Shown: one piece after another, positions 17,365 through 24,789 of the stretch | Layout: the number at the start of each line of letters is the position of its first letter | Numbering within the stretch: position 1 is the stretch's first letter | From: CAZUYC01 sp964624475 | GTDB taxonomy: Bacteria > Myxococcota_A > UBA9160 > SMWR01 | Direction of reading: 5' to 3' | Length of the DNA stretch: 64,000 nucleotides | Assembly (NCBI GenBank): GCA_964624475.1 | Contig: CAZUYC010000094.1 | Location: forward strand, 1 to 64,000 | The notes under the pieces: model-generated | Seen by the model: only the letters and a program-made list of their open reading frames with translations | The model's database searches: none | Told to the model about the DNA's origin: nothing | Translations under genes and position numbers: made by a program

Positions 17365-18006
17365 TTGCGATCCCTCGCTCATCTCTTCGAGAAGAACCGA
17401 GCCTGGGCGGCTTCGATGATCCGCCAGGATGCGGGCTTCTTTGCGAAGCTCGCGGGCCAACAAGCGCCCGAGTACCTGTGGATCGGCTGCTCCGACAGCC
17501 GCGTCCCCGCAAACCAGATCGTCGGTCTCCTGCCCGGCGACGTCTTCGTCCACCGTAACGTCGCGAACGTCGTCGTTCACACGGACCTCAATTGCCTCTC
17601 CGTGCTGCACTTCGGGGTCCACGTGCTGAAGGTGAAGCACGTGATCGTGTGCGGGCATTACGGGTGCGGCGGTATCGGTGCCGTGCTCCGGCGCGAGCGC
17701 CACGGCCTGGTCGACAGCTGGCTCGGTCACGTCCGAGACGTCGCCGGGAAGCACGCCGCGCGTCTCGCCGCGATCGAGGACGAGACCGAGCGGCACGCGC
17801 GACTGTGCGAGCTGAACGTGATCGAGCAGGTCGTGAACGTGAGCCAGACGACCGTCGTGCGCGATGCATGGGAGCGTGGCCACTCGCTCACGCTGCACGG
17901 CTGGATCTACGGAATTCACGACGGGCTGCTGCGGGACCTTCGAATCAGCGGCGAGTGCGCGGACGAGATCGCGGCCCTCCACGAGGCGTGCCTGGCTCTT
18001 GCCTGA
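17365..18006 (+). CDS. can: Beta-class carbonic anhydrase
   Basis: Interconverts CO2 and bicarbonate with a zinc site. All four signature residues are present: C42, D44 and R46 in IGCSDSRVPANQ, and H98 with C101 in VCGHYGCGG. The body (VHRNVANVVVHTDLNCLSVL) is standard, and the 213-residue length fits. I use TTG 17365 because it gives LRSLAHLFEKNRAWA, matching the family N-terminus. An in-frame GTG at 17326 would add 13 residues. The last 62 bases overlap the 3' end of the convergent LysR gene. Confidence 0.88.
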   Translation: MRSLAHLFEKNRAWAASMIRQDAGFFAKLAGQQAPEYLWIGCSDSRVPANQIVGLLPGDVFVHRNVANVVVHTDLNCLSVLHFGVHVLKVKHVIVCGHYGCGGIGAVLRRERHGLVDSWLGHVRDVAGKHAARLAAIEDETERHARLCELNVIEQVVNVSQTTVVRDAWERGHSLTLHGWIYGIHDGLLRDLRISGECADEIAALHEACLALA

Positions 18007-18979
18007 GGATCTCGAGCGACGCGTCGGCGGAATCCGACGCTGCGACGTCCGCGAGCGCGTCGCGGGCGATCTCGAAGCGCTCGAGCAGGAAATCGTACAC
18101 GGCCCGCATGCGCGCGCTGCGCCGCAGGCCCGGGTGCGTCACCAGCCAGATCTCGAGGAGTAGCGAGCGCTCCGGCAGCACGCGCTCGAGCTCGCGGCGG
18201 CGCGAGGCGATGAACGCCGCCTGCGCGCCGATGCCGTAGCCGGCGCGCATCGCCGAGAGCTGCGCCTGGATGCTGTTGGCGCGATAGACGATGCGCGCCG
18301 GGCCGAGGCTGCGCTCGAGCCAGGCGCCGAGGCCGGCGTGGCGGAGCAGCTCGTCGAAGACGACGGCCTGGTGTCCGCGCAGGTCTTCGTCGTTCCGGGG
18401 CCGGCCGCGCGCGTCGAGGTAGCTCTCCGCGGCGTAGAGGCCATAGGCGAGGCTTCCGACCCTGCGCGCGACGAGGTCGACCTGGCGGGGCCGGCCGAGG
18501 CGCACGGCGATGTCGGCTTCGCGCTCGAGCAGGTTCACGTTGGTGTTGCGGATCAGGAAGGCGATCTCGATCTCCGGGTGGGCGCGCTGGAACACGGCGA
18601 GCTCGGGCGTGAGCCAGTCGATGCCGAGGCCCTCGGTGGCCGTGATGCGCACGGATCCCGCCAGCGCCTGGTCGCGGCCCGTCACGGCGACCTCGACCGC
18701 GCGAACCTCCTCCTCGATGCGGCGCGCGGGCTCGAGGATCGCCTCGCCCGACTCGGTCAGCTCGAGCCCCCGAGGGGTGCGCAGGAAGAGCTCGGCGCCG
18801 AGCCGGGCCTCGAAGGCCGCCATCCGGCGCGTCAGGGTGGGCTGGCTTACGCCGAGCCGCCGGGAGGCTGCGGAGAGGCTCCCCGCCTCGGCCACGGCGA
18901 GGAAGTCCCGTAGCGCCGTCCACTCGAGGGGGTCGGGAAGGCGCCGCGGATCGCTGAGGTCGGCGGGACTCCTGGCCAT
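17945..18979 (-). CDS. LysR-type transcriptional regulator
   Basis: A 344-residue regulator. The N-terminal winged helix (LRDFLAVAEAGSLSAASRRL, VSQPTLTRRMAAFEARLG) precedes the effector-binding domain (GSVRITATEGLGIDWLTPEL, EADIAVRLGRP). ATG 18979 is chosen; an in-frame ATG at 19006 is also possible. The chain runs about 40 residues longer than usual, and this tail lies in the region overlapping the carbonic anhydrase 3' end (17945-18006). LysR proteins often regulate a divergent gene, which would be the small membrane protein at 19117, or act on distant promoters. Confidence 0.88.
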   Translation of the reverse strand: MARSPADLSDPRRLPDPLEWTALRDFLAVAEAGSLSAASRRLGVSQPTLTRRMAAFEARLGAELFLRTPRGLELTESGEAILEPARRIEEEVRAVEVAVTGRDQALAGSVRITATEGLGIDWLTPELAVFQRAHPEIEIAFLIRNTNVNLLEREADIAVRLGRPRQVDLVARRVGSLAYGLYAAESYLDARGRPRNDEDLRGHQAVVFDELLRHAGLGAWLERSLGPARIVYRANSIQAQLSAMRAGYGIGAQAAFIASRRRELERVLPERSLLLEIWLVTHPGLRRSARMRAVYDFLLERFEIARDALADVAASDSADASLEILRQEPGTPRGGPRSRPRTRR

Positions 18980-19116
18980 GGCTATGCATGGATGAATAGC
19001 AGACATGAGAATTCCGGCACTCGATATTCACCGATGATGACCGATCCTCTTCGCATGCGGGCGGGGAACCCGCGAGACGGGGCTGCCGGAACGGGGCGAG
19101 GAGAGGTCGAGTGCCC

Positions 19117-19377
19117 ATGCGAGGATCGAGGAACCCTGGGGCTTCGCGCGTGCGCTGGTGGCGCGTCGGATGGCTGCTGCCCCTGTCGCTGGGCTTGTGT
19201 GTCGGCGGTGCCGCGGCCCTGCCGACGCTGCTCGCCGCGGCGCGAGAGCACCAGGTTCGGGCCTACTTGAACCCGCCGCCCGTGATGCCGCCGGAGTGGC
19301 GCCGGACGGCGCCCGAGCCGATCGACCGGGATGGGCTCCGCTTCGGGAGCAGCGACCTCCAGGGCGCGAGCCGGTAG
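19117..19377 (+). CDS. Small single-pass membrane protein, unknown function
   Basis: 86 residues from ATG 19117, with a strong GAGGAGAGG ribosome-binding site at 19098-19106. The N-terminus is basic (RGSRNPGASRVRWWRVGW) and is followed by a hydrophobic helix (LLPLSLGLCVGGAAALPTLL). A proline-rich, probably periplasmic tail follows (NPPPVMPPEWRRTAPEP). No family is recognised. It is divergent from the LysR gene. The good ribosome-binding site and membrane segment argue for a real gene; the unfamiliar tail argues for caution. Confidence 0.45.
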   Translation: MRGSRNPGASRVRWWRVGWLLPLSLGLCVGGAAALPTLLAAAREHQVRAYLNPPPVMPPEWRRTAPEPIDRDGLRFGSSDLQGASR

Positions 19378-19506
19378 CGGATCGGCCGAAGCTTCCGGCC
19401 GGCCACGAAGCTCTCGGCGAGCCGCTCCGGGGCCCCTGCACCCCTCGGGGGACGTGCTCGTGTCATGAGCTCGATGGCCGCAGGGGCTCGAGCGCCGCGC
19501 GGCGCC

Positions 19507-20001
19507 CTACCCCCCGCCGAAGAAGCGCACGAAGACGAAGATCCCGAGCATCGCGAAGGCGAGCGAGAGCTTCGCCGCGGCGCCGATCGCGAGGCCCAGG
19601 GTCGCTCCCAGGCCGGAGCGACCGGCCTGGCGCAGATCGCGCCGCGCGCTGAGCTCCGCCAGCGCCGCGCCGACGAAGGGCCCGAGCAGGATTCCCGGGA
19701 GCCCCAGGAAGAGGCCCACCAGCCCGCCGAGCGCCGCGCCCAGGACCGCGCGGCCCGACGCTCCGAAGCGTTTGGCGCCGAGCGCCCCGGCGGCGAGGTC
19801 GGCCGGATAGGTGAGCGCGGCGAGCAGGCCGATCAGCGCGAGCCACCCCCAGCCGACCTTTGCAAAGTCCTCCGCCCAGGCGGCGCAGACGAGCCCGAGG
19901 AAGAGCAGCGGTGCCCCGGGCAGCGCCGGAAGCACGAGCCCCGCGACGCCCGCCGCCGCGAGCAGGACGGCGAGGATCCAGAGCAGCAGGCCCGCGTCCA
20001 T
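19507..20001 (-). CDS. DUF456 family membrane protein
   Basis: A 164-residue, glycine- and alanine-rich polytopic protein with about four to five helices. The characteristic N-terminal motif AGLVLPALPGAPLLFLGL and the glycine-rich VGLFLGLPGILLGPFVGA match DUF456. The function of the family is unknown. It lies 13 bases downstream of the GST gene on the same strand. Confidence 0.85.
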   Translation of the reverse strand: MDAGLLLWILAVLLAAAGVAGLVLPALPGAPLLFLGLVCAAWAEDFAKVGWGWLALIGLLAALTYPADLAAGALGAKRFGASGRAVLGAALGGLVGLFLGLPGILLGPFVGAALAELSARRDLRQAGRSGLGATLGLAIGAAAKLSLAFAMLGIFVFVRFFGGG

Positions 20002-20014
20002 CAGCGAGCGGACG

Positions 20015-20749
20015 TCACGAGAGTCCCCCCGGAGGCGCGGGGCGCGCGCGCTGGTTGTAGAGGAGCTTGCGCACGCTCGCGGCCTGCTCCGGCGTGAGCT
20101 TGGAGGTATCGACCGAGAGGTCCGAGCCCGCGGCCATCCCGCGCTGGACGCCCGGCCGCCGGCCGAGCTCGTCGAACCAACGCTTGAAGTAGGGGAACTC
20201 GTCGATCTCCTGGTCCTGGCCCTTCCAGTTGACGGTCCAGGGGTACGAGATCATGTCGGCGATCGTGTACTCGTCGCCGGCCAGGTAGCGCCGGTCGTAG
20301 AGGTGGTTGTTCATCACGCCGTAGAGGCGGTTCACCTCGTCGGTGAAGCGCCGCAGCGCGTAGGACTGATCGCCCTGCGCGTCGCCGAGCCTGCGGAAGT
20401 GGCCGCACTCGCCGCTCTTCGGCCCCTGGTTCGCCATCTGCCACATCACCCACTGGTCGACCTCGGTGCGCCGGCGCAGGTCCTGCGGATAGAACCTTCC
20501 GGCCTTCTCGGCGATGTACATCAGGATCGCCCCGGACTCGAAGATCGAGATCGGCGCGCCGCCGTCCGCGGGGGCGGAGTCCACGATCGCCGGCATGCGG
20601 TTGTTCGGGCTGATCCGCAGGAACGCGGCCTCGAACTGATCGCCCTGCCCGATGCGGCAGGGCACGATGCGGTAGGGCAGGCCGCACTCCTCGAGCAGGA
20701 TCGTGACCTTCTTGCCATTGGGCGTCGGCCAGTAGTGGACGTCGATCAT
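20015..20749 (-). CDS. Glutathione S-transferase, YfcG/YghU (nu-class) type
   Basis: 244 residues. The thioredoxin-like N-terminal domain reads MIDVHYWPTPNGKKVTILLE with the glutathione-contacting ISPNNRMPAIVD and SIFESGAILMYIAEK (ES motif). A helical C-terminal domain follows (RYLAGDEYTIADMISYPW). NPNGxK at the active site rather than a catalytic Ser or Tyr points to the nu-class disulfide-bond reductase-like GSTs of bacteria. ATG 20749. It precedes the DUF456 gene and follows a 73-residue gene on the same strand. Confidence 0.88.
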   Translation of the reverse strand: MIDVHYWPTPNGKKVTILLEECGLPYRIVPCRIGQGDQFEAAFLRISPNNRMPAIVDSAPADGGAPISIFESGAILMYIAEKAGRFYPQDLRRRTEVDQWVMWQMANQGPKSGECGHFRRLGDAQGDQSYALRRFTDEVNRLYGVMNNHLYDRRYLAGDEYTIADMISYPWTVNWKGQDQEIDEFPYFKRWFDELGRRPGVQRGMAAGSDLSVDTSKLTPEQAASVRKLLYNQRARPAPPGGLS

Positions 20750-20778
20750 CGTCTCTCTTCTCCTCTGCGGGCGGGCTC

Positions 20779-21000
20779 TCAGAGCCGGAACTCGCTTCCC
20801 CGCCACGGCCGGCGGTCGACCGGCGGGTCGCCGAAGATCTGGCGGAGCGTCTCGATCCACGCGAGGGCCGACTCGAGGTCCGCCGGATGCTCGCGCGCCC
20901 AGCGCTCCACCGCCCGACGCGAGGCGGCGAAGTCGCGCGCCCGCGCGGGCGACGCCGCATCCGCGCGCAGACCCTCGAGCTCGTCGCTATCGAGCGTCAT
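20779..21000 (-). CDS. Small protein coupled to a nucleotidyltransferase
   Basis: 73 residues (TLDSDELEGLRADAASPARA, then RAVERWAREHPADLESAL). Its ATG overlaps the stop of the nucleotidyltransferase gene (ATGA), so the two are translationally coupled. No family is recognised. Short helical proteins next to AbiEii-like nucleotidyltransferases are common and sometimes belong to toxin-antitoxin pairs; that role is only a possibility here. Confidence 0.6.
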   Translation of the reverse strand: MTLDSDELEGLRADAASPARARDFAASRRAVERWAREHPADLESALAWIETLRQIFGDPPVDRRPWRGSEFRL

Positions 21001-21539
21001 CGTCCGAGCTCCGAGAGCAGCGCTTCGAGCTCCTTCTCGCGGTCGAAGAGCCGGAAGTACTCGCGCGCGCGCGCCAGGTCCAGGTCCGGGACCGAGCGCA
21101 GCAGGCTCTGGACGTCGGCCAGGTCGCGGTGGCGTCGCGTCGGGTCGTTGGAGGAGGCCTGCACCTTGAGGCCGACGAGATCCGCCGGATCCACCACGAG
21201 GAGCGTCGCGCCGAGCACGGAATGCCCGGCGGCCCGCGCCAGCATGGCCTGGCCGTAGCTCCGGCGCGCGAAGAGGAAGTCGACGCGGCCACGCTCCGGG
21301 TCGGAGGAGGCGTAGTTCGCGACGTTCTCGGTGCGGTACAGGCACTCGTAGCCGTCGCCGAGCAGGATGCGGTGGACGTCCGCGTCGCGCTCTCCCTCCG
21401 CCAGGAAGTCGAGGTCCACCGTCGCGCGGGCCGCGCCGTGCGCCGAGAGCGCGAGGCCGCCGATCAAGGCAAAGCGGATGCGGGCTTCGTCGAGGCTCCG
21501 GGTCACGCGCAGCAGGACGGCGCGCAGGTCCATGGTCAC
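20997..21539 (-). CDS. Small nucleotidyltransferase-fold protein (AbiEii-like)
   Basis: 180 residues. The catalytic signature FALIGGLALSAHGAARATVD continues with LDFL, the G-G...T-x-D-x-D pattern of nucleotidyltransferase-fold proteins. The C-terminal part (VDPADLVGLKVQASSND, RHRDLADVQSLL) is the usual helical tail of this group. GTG 21539 overlaps the thiolase stop (GTGA); an ATG two codons later (21533) is an equally possible start. Relatives are orphan enzymes or toxin/antitoxin components. A decayed relative lies at 7994-8133. Confidence 0.75.
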   Translation of the reverse strand: MTMDLRAVLLRVTRSLDEARIRFALIGGLALSAHGAARATVDLDFLAEGERDADVHRILLGDGYECLYRTENVANYASSDPERGRVDFLFARRSYGQAMLARAAGHSVLGATLLVVDPADLVGLKVQASSNDPTRRHRDLADVQSLLRSVPDLDLARAREYFRLFDREKELEALLSELGR

Positions 21540-23038
21540 GCCGGCTCGAAGAGGTTCTGCCCGTCGACGGGGCGCACGCGGCCGCGGCGGCCCACGTTCT
21601 CGACGGCGACGAAGGCCTCGAGGAAGGCGCGCTCGTCGGGAGTGTTGGCGACGAAGCGGCGCCCGGCGAGGCTAGAGCCGAGGACGATCCCGCGCTTCGC
21701 TGCGCCGTCGCGGTCGTAGAGCACGGTGTAGGCCTCGACGTCCGCGGGGCCCTCCGCGGGCTCGGTCGCTGCGGTCGCCTCGGAGATCTCCGGGGACGGC
21801 GTAGGAGGCGCCGGCGCGAGCGGGCCCCGCTCGCGCGGCGCGCTCGCGAGCACGAGCGCCGAGTGCTTGGTCAGGTACCAGCCGTTCCCGGTCACGAGCC
21901 CGCGCGCGCCCGGCTCGCGGCGCAGCCGCTCGACCATCGCCGCCACGGCGTGGAGCGTGTAGCCGTTGCCCGGGCCGCCCGCGTACGGGAGCCCGCCCGT
22001 CACGGTGAGCCCGCGCGGGTCGTCCGGGGCCACGCCCAGCATCTCGCAGGCCATCTCGACGGCGGCCGGGAAGCAGCTGTAGAAGTCGAAGCAGGAGATC
22101 GACTCGAGCGGCGTTCCCGCCTCGGCGAGGGCCGCGTTGGCAACGTCGCGGAGCGAATCGCAGGCCGCGAAGTCGGGTCGCTCGCTCGGGTACCAGGCGG
22201 CCTCGTGGCCCTCGGCGCCGCCCCACCAGTGGACCCAGCGGTCCTCGGGAATCCCGAGCTCGCGCGCCGCTGCCGCGGACGCGAGCAGCAGCGCGGCCGC
22301 CTGGTCGGTCTCCATCACCGCGTTCATGTACTTGGTGTAGGGGAAGGCGATCATGCGGTTCCCGGCCGAGGGCGTCGCGATCTCCTCGGCGCTGCGCGCG
22401 ATCGGGAACCACGCGTACGGGTTCTTCGCCGCGACCTCCGTGAAACGGCTCATGAGCCGGCCCAGGCGCCCGCGATGCTCGGCCAGGGAGATCCCGCGGC
22501 GCGCGCGCAGCGCGTTCTCGAAGATCGGGTAGATGTCGCTCGGCATCGCGAGCCCGTAGGCCGCCTCGGCCTTCGTGCTGCCGCGCAGGTTCACGCCGAT
22601 TCTCTCGGGGGAGCCCTCGCCCCCCGTCGCCCAGTGGAGCTTCGCGCGCGCCTTCTGCGCGCGCCGGAGCGTCCGGAGGTGGTGCGAGCCCGCCAGCAGC
22701 GCGAGCCTCGCGCGTCCGGCGCCGATCTCGCGAGCGAGCCCGTTCAGCACGCGCACGGGCATCTCGCCGCCGAGCGCGCTCACGAGCTCGCGGCGCGGCC
22801 GGGCGCCGATCCGCTCGGAGAGGAGCCGCGGGCCGTTGCGCGGCCGCCAGCCCACCCCGTCGACGAGCGCGACGGTGTCGAGGGCGCGCAGCGCCGCGTC
22901 GCCGACGCCGGCGTCGCGCGCCGCGTCGCGTACCACGCGCTCGAGCATCGCCACGGGCTCCTGCGCCTGCGCGAGCTCGACATCGCGCTGCACGAGCTGC
23001 GCCACGCCGACGAGCACCGGCCGCCGATCGTCGTCCAC
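21536..23038 (-). CDS. Thiolase-superfamily protein (acetyl-CoA acetyltransferase-like)
   Basis: 500 residues. It resembles SCP2-type or 'acetyl-CoA acetyltransferase' thiolase-like proteins: VLVGVAQLVQRD at the start, DAALRALDTVALVDG, ETDQAAALLLASAAAARELG, ESISCFDFYSCFPAAVEMAC (region of the second catalytic part) and GGLPYAGGPGNGYTLHAVAA (GGxxxxxGxG loop). The classical nucleophile Cys near residue 90 is not evident; that region reads LNGLAREIGAGRARLALLAG. It may therefore not catalyse Claisen condensation. The C-terminus has an extra OB-like domain (VEAYTVLYDRDGAAKRGIVL). GTG start at 23038. Confidence 0.75.
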   Translation of the reverse strand: MDDDRRPVLVGVAQLVQRDVELAQAQEPVAMLERVVRDAARDAGVGDAALRALDTVALVDGVGWRPRNGPRLLSERIGARPRRELVSALGGEMPVRVLNGLAREIGAGRARLALLAGSHHLRTLRRAQKARAKLHWATGGEGSPERIGVNLRGSTKAEAAYGLAMPSDIYPIFENALRARRGISLAEHRGRLGRLMSRFTEVAAKNPYAWFPIARSAEEIATPSAGNRMIAFPYTKYMNAVMETDQAAALLLASAAAARELGIPEDRWVHWWGGAEGHEAAWYPSERPDFAACDSLRDVANAALAEAGTPLESISCFDFYSCFPAAVEMACEMLGVAPDDPRGLTVTGGLPYAGGPGNGYTLHAVAAMVERLRREPGARGLVTGNGWYLTKHSALVLASAPRERGPLAPAPPTPSPEISEATAATEPAEGPADVEAYTVLYDRDGAAKRGIVLGSSLAGRRFVANTPDERAFLEAFVAVENVGRRGRVRPVDGQNLFEPA

Positions 23039-23063
23039 CGCGCATCGCCTCCGCCCCGAAGTC

Positions 23064-23245
23064 TAGCCCGCATTTCTCACCGGAACGCTACTGCGGCGAC
23101 GCATCTGCCCGCCCTGGCACGAGATCGCTCCCTGCGGTTGCTCGACGTAGCGTCGGCTACGCCTCCGCTTCCCTCGGTCGCGATCTCGCGCCAGGACAGG
23201 CATCTGCGCCGCCTCGCTACGCGCCCCGGTGAGAAATGCGGGCTA
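23064..23245. repeat. 182-bp imperfect palindromic element with perfect 20-bp ends
   Basis: The left end TAGCCCGCATTTCTCACCGG (23064-23083) is perfectly inverted at 23226-23245. Inside, the arms continue to pair imperfectly (both carry CTGGCxCGAGATCGC), and the centre is CGTAGC-GTCG-GCTACG at 23146-23161. There is no coding frame. It sits in the 259-base gap between the thiolase start and the end of the membrane-protein gene. The form is that of a MITE or a large hairpin repeat. No second copy is in this window. Confidence 0.75.
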
Positions 23246-23297
23246 GCGCGTGCGACGGCCGCCTCGAGCTCCCCGCCGGCCGCGGACCCGGGCGCGG

Positions 23298-24779
23298 TCA
23301 GGGGAGGTGGAAGAAGTTGTAGGGGCTCTGGAAGACCGGCGCCGAGAGGAACGCCTCGGAGACGCACGCCACCGCGAGGATCGCGCCGAGAGCCGCCCAC
23401 GCGCCGCGCTCGCGCCAGCGCTCGGGGAGCTCGACCGCGCCGCGCTCGATCCCGCGCACGAAGAGGAGCGCGAAGGGGACGAGCGCTCCGGAGACCAGGC
23501 GCCCGTTCGCGAACCACGGTCGCTCGAGCGAGGGGTTGGTGGTGACGCCGTAGCTGAAGCGCACGGAGAGCCAGGCGAGGATCGCGAGCGCCGAGAGCAC
23601 CGCGACCCAAGCGGCGCCCTCGGCCACGCGCTCCCCGCGCGGCCGGGCCCCGCGCAGCCCCGCGGCGGCGAGCGCGAGGCAGACGGCGCTCGCGGCCACG
23701 TAGATCCGATCCGCCGCCGGGAGCGCCAGCTCCGCCTGCTTCCAAGCGAGCTCGCCGCGCCAGAACGTGCGCGCGAGCCGCGCGAGGAACGCCGCCAGGC
23801 CCTCCGGTCCGAAGAGCGGGTGGGCGAGCCACTCGCCGGGCGGCCGGAGGCCCCAGCCGAGCGTCTCGATCTTGCGCGCGTCGCCCGTCGCATCGCCGAG
23901 CAGGAGCGCGTTGCGCGCGAGCCACCACGCGACCGGAAGGCACAGGGTCGCGAAGAGCGCGAGCCACGCGCGCCTGCGCCCGTCCGCCCCCGGCGCGCGC
24001 CCGCCGATGCGCCCGGCCACGGCGCAGAAGGCCGCGACGGGGACGAGCATCGCGTTCGGGAGCTTGGTCAGGATCGCGACCGAGCCGACGGCTCCGGCCG
24101 CTGCGCCGCGCCACGCCCCGGGCGACGCGCGCAGGGCGAGGTCCACGCAGAGCAGGAAGGCGATGCCGCCGAGGAACGGCGAGAGCGCGTCGCTCGTCGC
24201 GTAGTAGACGCAGTCCTGCGGCACGAAGGCGAGCAGCGCCGGGACGCCGAGGCGCACGAAGCGGCTGCGCGGGGCCGCTCGGCGCAGGAGGGCGTGGCTC
24301 GCGAGCACGAGCGCGAACGCGGCGGGCGCCGCGAGGCCGCGCAGCCAGTAGAGGAGCGGCCCCCCGTCGAGCCCGAACGCGCGCCCGAGCCGCAGCCACG
24401 CGCCGGCGATCGTGTAATAGAACGGCGACTGGTTCGCCTCGAGATTGTGGATCGGCGCGAGCTCGGCCTCCATGCGCGCCATCCTCTTCGCCAGGACCTC
24501 CGGCCCGGCGCGCCAGACGGGCGGCGGCAGCGGCGATCGGCGTCGCGGGTCGCGGTGGTACTCGGGCGAGCCCAGGATCGCGACGAGCCGCCGCGTCTCG
24601 GGCTCGTAGACGTCGCCCTCGCGCCCGGGCGCGTAGCCGCGCGCGTACTTGAGAGCCATGTCGACGTGCCGGAACTCGTCGACGTTCGTGAAGAACGGGA
24701 ACGCCAGCGCGAAGCCGAGCACGCGCAGCCCCGCGAGCGCCGCCAGCGCGAGGGCGACGAGCGTCTCGCGGTCGCGCAC
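23298..24779 (-). CDS. Polytopic membrane protein, glycosyltransferase (GT-C/DUF2142)-like
   Basis: A 493-residue protein with about ten hydrophobic helices. Near the N-terminus, between helix 1 and the next, it has FFTNVDEFRHVDMALKYARG, an acidic loop motif of GT-C enzymes that use lipid-linked sugars. A long periplasmic loop with EANQSPFYYTIAGAWLRLG follows. GTG 24779 starts 10 bases after the stop of the TPR gene. It is the last gene of the MoxR/DUF58 operon. The enzymatic role is inferred from topology and the acidic loop only. Confidence 0.7.
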   Translation of the reverse strand: MRDRETLVALALAALAGLRVLGFALAFPFFTNVDEFRHVDMALKYARGYAPGREGDVYEPETRRLVAILGSPEYHRDPRRRSPLPPPVWRAGPEVLAKRMARMEAELAPIHNLEANQSPFYYTIAGAWLRLGRAFGLDGGPLLYWLRGLAAPAAFALVLASHALLRRAAPRSRFVRLGVPALLAFVPQDCVYYATSDALSPFLGGIAFLLCVDLALRASPGAWRGAAAGAVGSVAILTKLPNAMLVPVAAFCAVAGRIGGRAPGADGRRRAWLALFATLCLPVAWWLARNALLLGDATGDARKIETLGWGLRPPGEWLAHPLFGPEGLAAFLARLARTFWRGELAWKQAELALPAADRIYVAASAVCLALAAAGLRGARPRGERVAEGAAWVAVLSALAILAWLSVRFSYGVTTNPSLERPWFANGRLVSGALVPFALLFVRGIERGAVELPERWRERGAWAALGAILAVACVSEAFLSAPVFQSPYNFFHLP

Positions 24780-24789
24780 GAGCGCCTGC

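Noticed and set aside
19028..19466. Frames on the - strand opposite the small membrane protein
   Set aside because: Basic, Ser/Arg-rich translations without membrane or family features. The + strand frame has a good ribosome-binding site and a clear membrane helix.
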